A stretch of DNA of 21,552 nt from JAABRE01 sp964413275 (GCA_964413275.1 CAYPSO010000078.1:1-21552), one strand, 5' to 3'; counted from the stretch's first letter, positions 8,409 through 15,832 are shown. A program made the numbers and translations. The notes: generated by a model from the letters alone, not told the origin.

Positions 8409-8522
8409 TTAAACAGCAGAAGATGAAGTAGCTGCCAACCATAGCATCAACACCAACAATAGTACGGTAATCTTAACTACTAGGTACATGATGCCATCGG
8501 GAAATAAAAAACTGTGCATCAT
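8409..8522 (-). CDS. 37-residue single-pass membrane peptide, unrecognised
   Basis: A short gene reading MMHSFLFPDGIMYLVVKITV then LLLVLMLWLAATSSSAV. A perfect Shine-Dalgarno AGGAGG (complement of 8531-8536) stands 8 bases before the first ATG, which is unusual for this window, where most genes have weak sites. Residues about 11-32 form one strongly hydrophobic helix with a lone Lys17; the tail is small and polar. It has its own hairpin terminator and a 240-base upstream region shared with ilvC. It resembles in form the tiny helical subunits of photosynthetic or NDH complexes, but I cannot match it to a known one (PetG/L/M/N, PsaM, PsbM and Ycf12 were considered from memory). The function is unknown. 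Confidence 0.7.
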   Translation of the reverse strand: MMHSFLFPDGIMYLVVKITVLLLVLMLWLAATSSSAV

Positions 8523-8765
8523 GGTCGTTTCCTCCTTGGGAAAATTCATCGAGAATATTAGTTCTCACTTTTAAACTAACATAAATTTTTTCTTTTATAT
8601 TAAATATGAAACAAATATTTAACCATGAAGATTTTTAGTTTACTTATTTTATTAGTTATTAATTAATTTTTTAAAAAATTTAACAATCTTAATATACTAT
8701 ATTCCCCTAGGCACATTTTTTGATAGAATGAAAAGTTTGCAGATTAAAATTAAGGAGAGAGCAAC
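8523..8765. promoter_or_regulatory. Divergent control region between the 37-residue gene and ilvC
   Basis: An AT-rich 243-base region without a gene. It contains the AGGAGG site of the minus-strand peptide gene (8531-8536) and the AAGGAGA site of ilvC (8752-8758). TATACT at 8693-8698 and TAGAAT at 8724-8729 are possible -10 elements for ilvC, but neither has a convincing -35, so the promoter is not assigned. No ilvC attenuator or T-box was seen. Confidence 0.45.
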
Positions 8766-9758
8766 ATGGCTCGGATGTATTACGACGCAGACGCTAATTT
8801 AGATCTATTAGCTGATAAAACAGTAGCAATAATTGGCTATGGTTCACAAGGACACGCCCATGCCCTTAATCTTAAAGATAGTGGCGTTAACGTTATTGTC
8901 GGACTATATTCGGGAAGTAAATCAGCTAAAAAAGCTGAATCCGCCGGCTTAAAAGTTCATTCTGTGGCCGAAGCAGCTAAAGCCGCCGATTTTATTATGA
9001 TTTTATTACCTGACGAAGTACAAAAAACTATTTATAAAGCAGAAATCGAACCTAATTTAAGCGCAGGTAAAGTTTTATTATTTGCTCACGGTTTTAATAT
9101 TCATTTCGGTCAAGTTATTCCTCCTGCTGATGTTGATGTGGTTATGGTTGCACCAAAAGGCCCAGGCCATTTAGTCAGACGCACCTATGAACAAGGAGAA
9201 GGAGTACCCTGTTTATTTGCAGTGTATCAAGATGCTTCTGGACAAGCAAGAGATCGAGCAATGGCCTATGCTAAAGGTATTGGTGGCACTCGTGCCGGTA
9301 TTCTCGAAACTACCTTTAGAGAAGAAACCGAAACCGATTTATTTGGCGAACAAGTAGTATTATGTGGCGGTTTAAGTGCCTTAATTAAAGCTGGTTTTGA
9401 AACCTTAGTTAATGCGGGTTATCAACCAGAATTAGCCTATTTTGAATGTCTCCACGAAGTTAAATTAATCGTTGACCTTATCGTTGAGGGTGGTTTAGCT
9501 AAAATGCGGGATAGTATTTCTAATACGGCCGAATATGGAGATTTAACTCGTGGTCCTCGTATTGTAACCGATGAAACTCGTGCAGAAATGCGTAAAATTT
9601 TAAGCGAAATTCAATCAGGACAATTTGCTAGAGAGTTTGTATTAGAAAATCAAAGTGGTAAACCCGGATTTACCGCTATGCGTCGTCAAGAAGCAGAACA
9701 TTCTATTGAAGAAGTAGGCAAAGACTTACGAGCTATGTTTAGTTGGTTGAAAAAATAA
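8766..9758 (+). CDS. ilvC: Ketol-acid reductoisomerase, class I (IlvC)
   Basis: Catalyses the Mg-dependent alkyl migration and NADPH-dependent reduction of acetolactate or acetohydroxybutyrate in valine, leucine and isoleucine synthesis; cytosolic. At 330 residues it is the short class I form. The Rossmann motif GYGSQGHAHALNL is at 24-36 and the cofactor-selecting loop GLYSGSKS at 46-53, with Ser residues suited to the NADPH phosphate. The active site shows His108 (FAHGFNIHF), Lys131 (APKGPGH), Asp191 and Glu195 (ETDLFGEQVVLCGG), Glu227/Glu231 (FECLHEVK) and Ser252 (SISNTAEYGD). The start ATG has a good AAGGAGA site 7 bases upstream. It ends in a strong hairpin terminator and appears monocistronic, as in many cyanobacteria. 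Confidence 0.98.
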   Translation: MARMYYDADANLDLLADKTVAIIGYGSQGHAHALNLKDSGVNVIVGLYSGSKSAKKAESAGLKVHSVAEAAKAADFIMILLPDEVQKTIYKAEIEPNLSAGKVLLFAHGFNIHFGQVIPPADVDVVMVAPKGPGHLVRRTYEQGEGVPCLFAVYQDASGQARDRAMAYAKGIGGTRAGILETTFREETETDLFGEQVVLCGGLSALIKAGFETLVNAGYQPELAYFECLHEVKLIVDLIVEGGLAKMRDSISNTAEYGDLTRGPRIVTDETRAEMRKILSEIQSGQFAREFVLENQSGKPGFTAMRRQEAEHSIEEVGKDLRAMFSWLKK

Positions 9759-9781
9759 ATAACATAGTTTTCCAGAAGTTT

Positions 9782-9813
9782 AGGGGTAAACAAGAGTTTG
9801 CCCTTATTTTTTA
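9782..9813 (+). terminator. Rho-independent terminator of ilvC
   Basis: The stem AGGGGTAAAC (9782-9791) pairs with GTTTGCCCTT (9796-9805), with two G-U pairs and an AAGA loop, followed by ATTTTTTT. It is 24 bases past the ilvC stop. Confidence 0.85.
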
Positions 9814-9909
9814 TTAGCTTTTAGCTATTGACTTGTTCTTATTTGCTAAATTTTTTATTCTACATTTGATATTTATTCTTAATCTTGTATGTTTCTAAAA
9901 TAGACATTC

Positions 9910-9938
9910 TTGACAATTAAGGCTAGACTTGGTGAAAT
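9910..9938 (+). promoter_or_regulatory. Putative sigma70-type promoter of the LCP gene
   Basis: TTGACA (9910-9915), a 17-base spacer and TGAAAT (9933-9938) stand about 60 bases before the GTG start. The -35 is a consensus match; the -10 is weaker (4 of 6). No other function is visible in the 183 bases between the ilvC terminator and this gene. Confidence 0.5.
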
Positions 9939-9996
9939 TATCAGATGTTTTAAAATATTAAAATATTAGGAAATTAATCTTAGTAGTGAGGTAAAT

Positions 9997-11385
9997 GTGG
10001 AACAAGGCGAGGAAAAATTACCAGATACCATAGTGGTGAGCGAATCAGAAGAATTTAACCATCAAGTTAACGCTCCCAAGGTGATGTCTCCTTTTGTGAA
10101 AGGATTATTGTGGGGATTTGCATTTAGTTTAACAGGTATTATTTCCGCTATTATTGGTGCAACTGCCGCCTTATATACTCCCTTGTCTTCTGTCTTTAAT
10201 GATTTATCTAAAATAGAGTTTCCTTGGGTAAAAGGTGAAAATTCTGAAGAAAATTCAGGAGATTATAACTGGGTTTCTAAATATGGAGTAGCTCAACCTG
10301 TGAATATTTTAGTCATGGGTATAGATAGAGTAGAAAATGCACCTCCAAGCTCTACTGCTATTTTTAATAGTCGTAGTGATACAATTTTGTTATTACGTTT
10401 CGATCCTAAAAATAAGTCTTTAAAAATATTATCTATTCCCAGAGATACGAGGACAGAAAATCAAGGTTTAACTATTCCTAAAATTAATCAAGCTAATGCT
10501 GATGGTGGTGCGACTTTAGCCGCTAAAGTTATTAGTAATACTCTTAATGATATTCCTATTCATCGTTATATTCGTGTTACAACTGGAGGATTTCGAGAAT
10601 TAGTTGATTTACTTGGAGGAGTCGAAGTTTATGTACCTCAAGATATGTCTTATACTGATGTGACTCAAAATTTAACCATTGATTTAAAACAGGGTTGGCA
10701 AACTTTAAATGGAGAACAAGCCGAACAATTTTCTCGTTTTCGTAGCGATGATCAAGGAGATGTTGGCAGAGTTCAAAGGCAACAAATAGTTTTAAAAGCT
10801 TTAGGAGAACGTCTCAAAAATCCTTTAGTATTAAGTCGTTTACCTGAAGCAATACGTATAATACGTCAGTATATTGATACTGATTTAACAGTAGAAGAAA
10901 TTTTTGCTTTAGTGGGTTTTGGTCTGAATGTAGATCAAGAAAATATTAATATGATTTTATTGCCGGGTCGATTTAGTTATGCTAATGAATATCAATTAAG
11001 TTATTGGATCGTTAATACAGAAGATAAAAATCAAATTTTAAAAACTTATTTTGACCAAAGTCCCATATCACTTACTTTTTCTCAGCAAAATAATATTCCT
11101 CTGACTGATTTACATATTGCTATTCAAAATACTACTGAAATTAATGGTTTAGCTACCAGTGTTTTTAACTATTTAGGTCAAGAAAATTTTACTAATTGTT
11201 ATTTCTTAGATGATTCTCAATTAAATTTAGAAACTACTCAAATCATTGTCCAAAAAGGTAATATTGAAGCAGCAAAAATGCTGCAACAAATTTTAGGAAT
11301 AGGTAAAATAGACGTTTCTGCTACAGGAGATTTAGATTCAGATTTAACTATTAAAGTAGGTAAAGATTGGGAAAATAGATTATAG
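9997..11385 (+). CDS. LytR-CpsA-Psr (LCP) family cell-envelope glycopolymer transferase
   Basis: LCP proteins transfer undecaprenyl-linked glycans onto the cell wall or other acceptors. This 462-residue protein has a cytosolic tail (1-34), a membrane anchor (about 35-60) and an extracytoplasmic LCP domain (about 100-310). The domain's hallmarks are visible: SRSDTILLLRFDP (125-137), SIPRDTR (146-152) with pyrophosphate-binding Arg residues, INQANADGG, LVDLLGGVEVYVP and RFRSDDQGDVGRVQRQQ (248-263). A LytR_C-type domain follows (about 368-455, LHIAIQNTTEINGLA...). The start is GTG at 9997, with GAGGT just upstream and a tidy charged tail before the helix. In cyanobacteria the acceptor may be peptidoglycan-linked polysaccharide or S-layer/exopolysaccharide glycan (not determinable here). 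It converges on the cupin gene. Confidence 0.92.
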   Translation: MEQGEEKLPDTIVVSESEEFNHQVNAPKVMSPFVKGLLWGFAFSLTGIISAIIGATAALYTPLSSVFNDLSKIEFPWVKGENSEENSGDYNWVSKYGVAQPVNILVMGIDRVENAPPSSTAIFNSRSDTILLLRFDPKNKSLKILSIPRDTRTENQGLTIPKINQANADGGATLAAKVISNTLNDIPIHRYIRVTTGGFRELVDLLGGVEVYVPQDMSYTDVTQNLTIDLKQGWQTLNGEQAEQFSRFRSDDQGDVGRVQRQQIVLKALGERLKNPLVLSRLPEAIRIIRQYIDTDLTVEEIFALVGFGLNVDQENINMILLPGRFSYANEYQLSYWIVNTEDKNQILKTYFDQSPISLTFSQQNNIPLTDLHIAIQNTTEINGLATSVFNYLGQENFTNCYFLDDSQLNLETTQIIVQKGNIEAAKMLQQILGIGKIDVSATGDLDSDLTIKVGKDWENRL

Positions 11386-11399
11386 TCATAAACTGTTAC

Positions 11400-11436
11400 T
11401 TTTAAGATATATATAATTACAATATATACCTTAAAA
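11400..11436. terminator. Two-way hairpin terminator between the LCP and cupin genes
   Basis: TTTTAAG-A-TATATA (11400-11413) pairs with TATATA-C-CTTAAAA (11423-11436): a 13-bp AT-rich stem with a single mismatch and a 9-base loop. It overlaps the stop codon of the minus-strand gene and sits 14 bases past the LCP stop. Confidence 0.6.
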
Positions 11437-12063
11437 TAGTTTAGCTGTGTGATTCATATTATCAAATTCAAAACGTTGAGAATAATCAGTAACTCCATAT
11501 AAATTAAAGGTGATAGTCGGTTCTTCTCCCATAGGTTGAACGCTATGAATTGCATCAGGAAGAAAACCAATAACATCACCCGTAACTAAAGTTTTTTCAT
11601 CAACTAATTTAATTTGATCGGGATTATTAGAAGTAGGATTTCTTTGCCAAAATTGATTTTTTTCTTGTCCATCAATAATAGCAACAATTCCCCAAGTACC
11701 ATGATTATGAATAGGGGAAATATTCCCCGGCAACCAAGCTACCATTTGTACAGTAAGAGGAAATTCGTAATCTTCATATAAAAAACGAACTGACCAACCC
11801 GGTTTTGGTTGAGGAGGAATAAATTCTAAAGATAACCAATAGGAGCTATTTAAGAGCTTTCTAACTTTCGGAATAATTAAGTTAATTCTAGTTAAATCAT
11901 CGGTAACATTTTCTAAAATATCTTCTAATTCAGTAAGAAATCTATATAACCGATAGGGTTTTTCTGGTAAGTCAAGCATCGGCAAGGACAACTCAAGACA
12001 TTGACCTTCATTATTAACTAACCAATTTTTATTGAACTCAGAAAAATCATTTTGATTAGGCAT
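11431..12063 (-). CDS. Cupin, cysteine dioxygenase-like (thiol dioxygenase family)
   Basis: A 210-residue protein with a cupin fold matching the CDO_I type. The metal site is shown by the strand PIHNHGTWGIVAIIDG (117-132), giving His119 and His121, and FLPDAIHSVQPMG (167-179), giving His173: the 3-His iron site of mercaptan dioxygenases. It most likely oxidises cysteine or another small thiol to a sulfinate; the substrate is not readable from sequence. It is the last gene of a three-gene unit, 20 bases after the RskA-like anti-sigma and downstream of the ECF sigma factor. That makes it a likely target or modulator of that sigma factor. Together with the two thioredoxins and CcdA upstream it fits a thiol-homeostasis theme. 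Confidence 0.8.
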   Translation of the reverse strand: MPNQNDFSEFNKNWLVNNEGQCLELSLPMLDLPEKPYRLYRFLTELEDILENVTDDLTRINLIIPKVRKLLNSSYWLSLEFIPPQPKPGWSVRFLYEDYEFPLTVQMVAWLPGNISPIHNHGTWGIVAIIDGQEKNQFWQRNPTSNNPDQIKLVDEKTLVTGDVIGFLPDAIHSVQPMGEEPTITFNLYGVTDYSQRFEFDNMNHTAKLF

Positions 12064-12083
12064 GGTAATAGAAAAGTATTAAA

Positions 12084-12860
12084 TTAAATTCTCGAACTTT
12101 CCATAATGATAGGCCCATCAGGATAACTTGCATTGGGATTAGTTTCTAAAGTTACAAATAAACCCGAAAAATTGGGACTATAAAAATCTCTAGTCATTTC
12201 CTCTGAATAGGGAATTTCTTTAAGGGAATTACCCAACATATAGGGTTTAATTTCGCCACAGGGTAATTTATCATTAGCAACCAATGCCCATAATAAATAA
12301 AAAGAGCCATCAGGAGGAGTAGGAAGATTTTTTACACTCATAAGAGCCATTTCTTCTTTACGATTAACTAGCATCATTCCCGATGCTTCTTTCATTTTTT
12401 TGTTACCTTGAAAAGTTACTAACATGGTATCAGTTTCTTTCAATAAAGAATTAACCATTTCTACTTGTTTCATTTCCTGATGTAAACGATTATTCTCAGC
12501 AGTTATAATACCAAAATTGTAACGCAATCTATAGTTATCAATGCCCAATATAACTATTAACAAAGCCCCTATTACTGTGGTTATTTTTATAAATTTTGGC
12601 TTAAAATTGATGAATTTTTTTTGCTCAGTTGCTTCAGCTTGTTTGATGATTTCAGGTAATAAATAAGAAGGAACTTCTACCTCGGTAAATTCATCTAAAA
12701 CTTTTCCTAAAATCTCCTGCAATTCATCTACTTCTTGAATTAATTGGGGATATTTAGCTAAAAGTTGCCGAAATTCTTGTTCTTCTTTCGCATCTAAATC
12801 ATTAATCACAAAACCAGCAGCTAAAAGTTTTATGCGTTCTATATTGTATGATTCATTCAT
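12084..12860 (-). CDS. RskA-type anti-sigma factor
   Basis: A 258-residue single-pass membrane protein. The cytosolic N-terminal half (1-85), IERIKLLAAGFVINDLDAKEEQEF and LLAKYPQLIQEVDELQEIL, is the helical sigma-binding module. A transmembrane helix follows (about 92-108), then a coiled stretch (120-145) and an extracytoplasmic RskA domain (about 145-255) with LPTPPDGSFYLLWALVAND and YPDGPIIMES. There is no HxxxCxxC zinc anti-sigma motif, so redox sensing by that route is unlikely; a lone Cys201 lies outside. The start overlaps the sigma gene's stop by 8 bases, implying translational coupling, as expected for a sigma/anti-sigma pair. Release would be by regulated proteolysis or a lumenal signal (family knowledge). 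Confidence 0.85.
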   Translation of the reverse strand: MNESYNIERIKLLAAGFVINDLDAKEEQEFRQLLAKYPQLIQEVDELQEILGKVLDEFTEVEVPSYLLPEIIKQAEATEQKKFINFKPKFIKITTVIGALLIVILGIDNYRLRYNFGIITAENNRLHQEMKQVEMVNSLLKETDTMLVTFQGNKKMKEASGMMLVNRKEEMALMSVKNLPTPPDGSFYLLWALVANDKLPCGEIKPYMLGNSLKEIPYSEEMTRDFYSPNFSGLFVTLETNPNASYPDGPIIMESSRI

Positions 12861-13437
12861 AAGCTATTGAACCTGTATCTAAAAGTAATTGTTTTAGTTT
12901 CAGTAATCCTTGACGAGTACGACTTTTTACTGTGCCTAAAGGAATATTTAATTGTTGAGCAATATCACCTTGGGTTAATCCAGTTTTGTAAGCCATTTCT
13001 ATAACCTGTCGCTGTTTCTCTGGTAGTTGCATTAGTGCTTCATAAATATGTTCGCAACGCTCATTAGAAGTAACTTGTTCAACTGGATTTGGAGTTTGTT
13101 TATCTTGAGTCATAATTTTTCCCCATTTTTCAAGCATTTTTTGTTTGCGGTTATGAGAGCGAAGTTGGTCAATAGAACGCGATCGCGTCATACTAATTAG
13201 ATAACGAAGAAAATAACGACAATCTGGGTATCTAGAGGCATTACGCCATAAAGCTACAAAAACATCTTGGGTTAAATCTTCTGCTTCTTGGGAATTTTTC
13301 AAAATTTTGAGTGCTAATCCGTATATCAATCGTCCATAACGCTCAAAAATTAAGGAAAGTGCTTGAGAATCACCTTGTTTAATCCTTTGAAATAACTCTT
13401 CATCGGTTAGGGATGAGGAATTTTTATGATTATCCAT
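12853..13437 (-). CDS. ECF (group 4) RNA polymerase sigma factor, SigG-like
   Basis: A 194-residue sigma70-family protein. Region 2 runs about 25-97 (LIFERYGRLIYGLALKIL, AEDLTQDVFVALW, SRSIDQLRSHNRK). Region 4 runs about 130-183 (LPEKQRQVIEMAY, TQGDIAQQLNIPLGTVKSR) and holds the -35-binding helix-turn-helix. The domain between is a short linker, as in extracytoplasmic-function sigmas. It recruits RNA polymerase to stress promoters and is held by the RskA-like protein encoded immediately after it with an 8-base overlap. The pairing with an RskA-type partner resembles cyanobacterial SigG, but the paralogue is not certain. A 59-base gap separates it from the upstream thioredoxin. A TGAGATT/AATCTCA hairpin (13462-13480) lies in that gap and may partly separate the transcripts. 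Confidence 0.92.
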   Translation of the reverse strand: MDNHKNSSSLTDEELFQRIKQGDSQALSLIFERYGRLIYGLALKILKNSQEAEDLTQDVFVALWRNASRYPDCRYFLRYLISMTRSRSIDQLRSHNRKQKMLEKWGKIMTQDKQTPNPVEQVTSNERCEHIYEALMQLPEKQRQVIEMAYKTGLTQGDIAQQLNIPLGTVKSRTRQGLLKLKQLLLDTGSIAYE

Positions 13438-13496
13438 GTTTATTCAAGAAAATGTTGGTGTTGAGATTATTAAAATCTCAGCTAGGGAAGTAAAGT

Positions 13497-13811
13497 TCAA
13501 ACTAATTCTTGAATTAGATTTTGATACTCTTTTTTTGGTTTAAGTCCCACTATTCTAGTGATTTCTTGACGCTCTTTAAGTAAAATAACTGTTGGTACGC
13601 TTCTAATCTGAAATTTAATCGCTAACTCTGGCTCTTCTACCATATCTATTTCTACTAAGTCAAACAAATCTGGGTTATCTTCGGCTAACTGAGTGAGAAT
13701 TGGTTTAAGAGTTTTACAACCACTACAATGGGGAGCTACAAATTTAATTAAAATAGGTTGCTCTGATTGCTCAAGAAGAAAAGTTAGGTTTTGATTATTT
13801 GATGTCTGCAT
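13497..13811 (-). CDS. Cytosolic thioredoxin-family protein (CSGC active site)
   Basis: A compact 104-residue thioredoxin fold without a signal peptide. The redox site is FVAPHCSGCKTLKPIL (24-39), with Cys29-Ser-Gly-Cys32 instead of WCGPC; the usual Trp before the first Cys is His. The cis-Pro loop is RSVPTVILLKER (70-81). It ends with KKEYQNLIQELV, a normal last helix. GGGAG precedes the ATG. The CSGC site and the position downstream of ccdA suggest it is the cytosolic electron donor to that transporter (inference). Downstream lie the ECF sigma and anti-sigma genes, 59 bases away. Confidence 0.88.
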   Translation of the reverse strand: MQTSNNQNLTFLLEQSEQPILIKFVAPHCSGCKTLKPILTQLAEDNPDLFDLVEIDMVEEPELAIKFQIRSVPTVILLKERQEITRIVGLKPKKEYQNLIQELV

Positions 13812-13840
13812 TTTTTATCTCCCAATTTATTAATTTTTAT

Positions 13841-13866
13841 GGCGTTGCTGAATTGAAGTATGAATC
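13841..13866. repeat. Possible IS-end or dispersed repeat (GGCGTTGCTGAATTG...)
   Basis: GGCGTTGCTGAATTGAAGTA at 13841-13860, continuing TGAATC, resembles a sequence I associate with cyanobacterial IS ends; this is recall, not a search. A second GGCGTTGCT-AATTG copy lies at 15529-15542 in the same orientation. It is followed by two ATTAAACATT copies (13871-13896). The remaining 70 bases before ccdA hold nothing recognised. Confidence 0.35.
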
Positions 13867-13968
13867 TAAATATTAAACATTAAAACATTAAACATTGGTA
13901 AATGATAAATGCTCAATGAATCAGGGGATTAGGGGGCAAAATCATATCCAGAATCAGCAGCACCATTT

Positions 13969-14814
13969 TTATAAAAACCAAAGTCCACCTGTAATAAGGT
14001 AATATCCACCTGTCAAAATTAAAGCCACACTACCAATTTTAATAATCCATTCCGAGTAATTTAGTAATAAACGAGTTTGTTTTGCTAAACCTGTCATTAA
14101 ACTAGCCAGAAAAATAATGATGGTATATCCCAGAGCGTAACTAACCATAGTTAGCATTGCTAAAACCTGAGAGCCAGTGGCAGCAGCAGCAGCTAAGACA
14201 GAGAATAATACTGGAGAGGCACAGGGGGAGCTAACTAGGGCAAAGGTTAAACCAACCCCATAGGGGCCAAAACCTGAAGCATCCACGTTTACTTGGGGTA
14301 GAGGTAATTTAATTACTTCCAATAAACTTAACCCCATAATCAGAATAATAATGCCCACAACAATATTAATATGGCCTCGATATTCCACCATCACTGCACC
14401 AGCAAAGGAGGAAGCTAAACCAAATAAACTTAAAATAGTGACAGAGCCTAAAACAAATAAACTGGCTTTAACAAAAGCGTCACGGCGGGATTTTATCTCA
14501 CGAGTACCAATGTAACTTAGGTTGACTGGTAATAAAGCTAAAATACAAGGGGAAATACTAGCAATTAAGCCCCCAACAAACGATAAAGGCAGAAGAATGG
14601 CGGGATTAGTTGTATCTTGTTGGTTTAACCATTCTTTATAAGCGTTTTCTACCACTGAGATTAGATATTCGATTTGGTGAGAAATTGGCCCTGTGGAAAG
14701 TAAAGCAATTACTAATCCGAACAAAAATAATACTCCAAAAAATAGCCAGGGCTTTTTACGACGAGAAAATTTTGCAGCAGACTTCTTTCCGTCACTGGTT
14801 TTGACGGGTATCAT
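13969..14814 (-). CDS. ccdA: CcdA/DsbD-type transmembrane thiol transporter
   Basis: Carries reducing equivalents from cytosolic thioredoxin across the membrane to extracytoplasmic thiol proteins, as in cytochrome c maturation or periplasmic disulfide reduction. From ATG 14814 it has 281 residues. An ATG at 14829 is also in frame, but AGGAGA lies right between the two, 6 bases before 14814, so 14814 is preferred. A positively charged tail leads to an extra N-terminal helix (about 23-43) and a short loop. The DsbD-beta core follows: FVGGLIASISPCILALLPVN with Cys90, and LTFALVSSPCASPVLFSVLA with Cys198, the two pore cysteines in Pro-Cys context. The final helices end at about 278. It lies between an exported thioredoxin-like gene and a cytosolic thioredoxin, making a complete relay. 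Confidence 0.88.
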   Translation of the reverse strand: MIPVKTSDGKKSAAKFSRRKKPWLFFGVLFLFGLVIALLSTGPISHQIEYLISVVENAYKEWLNQQDTTNPAILLPLSFVGGLIASISPCILALLPVNLSYIGTREIKSRRDAFVKASLFVLGSVTILSLFGLASSFAGAVMVEYRGHINIVVGIIILIMGLSLLEVIKLPLPQVNVDASGFGPYGVGLTFALVSSPCASPVLFSVLAAAAATGSQVLAMLTMVSYALGYTIIIFLASLMTGLAKQTRLLLNYSEWIIKIGSVALILTGGYYLITGGLWFL

Positions 14815-14866
14815 AATAGTTCTCCTCATGTTTTAATTACTTAAGATTGTGTACGAACAAATTATT

Positions 14867-14885
14867 CACAGGCAAGATGCCTGTG
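14867..14885. repeat. Palindromic repeat CACAGGCA-AGA-TGCCTGTG
   Basis: A perfect 8-bp stem with a 3-base loop between the exported thioredoxin-like gene and ccdA. I recall near-identical GGCAAGATGCC palindromes scattered through many cyanobacterial genomes (recall only). It sits 10 bases beyond the stop of the upstream gene and is followed on that strand by AATAATTTGTT, so it may act as a partial terminator or mRNA-stabilising hairpin within the operon. Confidence 0.65.
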
Positions 14886-14894
14886 TTACTGTGT

Positions 14895-15443
14895 TTATTT
14901 TTGAGCTAGTTGATCATCTAAAACTTCTGTATAAGCCGATTTATCAGGGTTATTCTTTTCTATTGCTAAAATATCCCCTGTGGCTGGATCTATAATGGCT
15001 ACAGTACTAGTTTTTGATTTATTTGAGGCGAAAAATTCACCTAATCCTAATTCCCTAGCTTTGGCTTCTGATGCTTGAGCTTTAGATTTGTCGCTAACAT
15101 CTAAAACTACAAAATGAACTTTATCTGCATATTGTTGCTTAATTTGAGATAGGGTAGGGGCAATGTTTTTACAACCAGCACACCAAGTAGCATAAATATC
15201 GACAACTACTGGTTTACCTTGTAATTCGGGTGATAATGGCCCACCTACTGAGCCTACTTTAGCGCCAGCACAAGGATTACCTCCTGCGCAAGGATTAGCT
15301 CCGGCACAGGCATTAGCTATTTCAAGGTTTGATTTGGTAATATCTGTACTGGAGTAAGTTGCTGTATTTGTACCTACAACGGCCAGAGTTGCTACTAAAC
15401 CGCTTAAACAAAGATTAAGTAATAATTTGGAAGACTTGTACAT
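14895..15443 (-). CDS. Exported thioredoxin-like protein with Cys-rich NPCAG repeats
   Basis: A 182-residue protein. A basic and hydrophobic signal sequence (1-29; cleavage possibly after Ala-Thr-Ala-like residues) is followed by a low-complexity Cys stretch ACAGANPCAGGNPCAG (45-60) with Cys46, Cys52 and Cys58 spaced exactly six apart. A thioredoxin domain follows (about 70-175): VVVDIYATWCAGCKNIAPTL with Cys88-Ala-Gly-Cys91, then VHFVVLDVSDKSKAQ and STVAIIDPATGDILA. The usual cis-Pro before the fourth strand seems to be replaced (KTSTVAI). It is probably the extracytoplasmic acceptor of electrons from the CcdA protein 65-80 bases downstream. The Cys repeats could bind a metal such as copper or serve as extra thiols (inference). 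Confidence 0.85.
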   Translation of the reverse strand: MYKSSKLLLNLCLSGLVATLAVVGTNTATYSSTDITKSNLEIANACAGANPCAGGNPCAGAKVGSVGGPLSPELQGKPVVVDIYATWCAGCKNIAPTLSQIKQQYADKVHFVVLDVSDKSKAQASEAKARELGLGEFFASNKSKTSTVAIIDPATGDILAIEKNNPDKSAYTEVLDDQLAQK

Positions 15444-15832
15444 GGTTTTTATCCTTCAATTTTTAAGTATCTATCCCTATAGACGAGTGAAGTAATTTTT
15501 TGGATTTATTTGGGATTAAAAAAAATACGGCGTTGCTAATTGTGTAGCTAATTCGTTATTTCACAAAATCTTCAACCTTAATGTCGGGCTGGATTCCCTA
15601 TTCTCTATAGGGTAGGGGGGAAAGCTTACAAGGGTAGGTTTTTTACAAGGCGATCGCACCCTACCTGCTACACTAATCCTGGGCGTATAAACTTCGGAGG
15701 AAACCTCGCCAAGGTCTCACCGCTCCGCACCCCTCGACCGCTCCTATCTCCTAAATTCTGTCTCTTACTCTTCACCAGCTACTTTTTCAGCAAACCCTAA
15801 TTATAGGCAAAATCTTTGCCCCGTTATGATTT

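Noticed and set aside
8640..8765. ilvC leader peptide attenuator
   Set aside because: No short frame rich in Val, Leu or Ile and no alternative hairpin pair was seen upstream of ilvC.
14610..14804. Plus-strand frame inside ccdA
   Set aside because: Antisense to conserved transmembrane segments and without a ribosome site.
15590..15760. Structured RNA or riboswitch in the GC-rich patch
   Set aside because: Only short hairpins and repeat words were found; no known riboswitch core or tRNA arms could be built.
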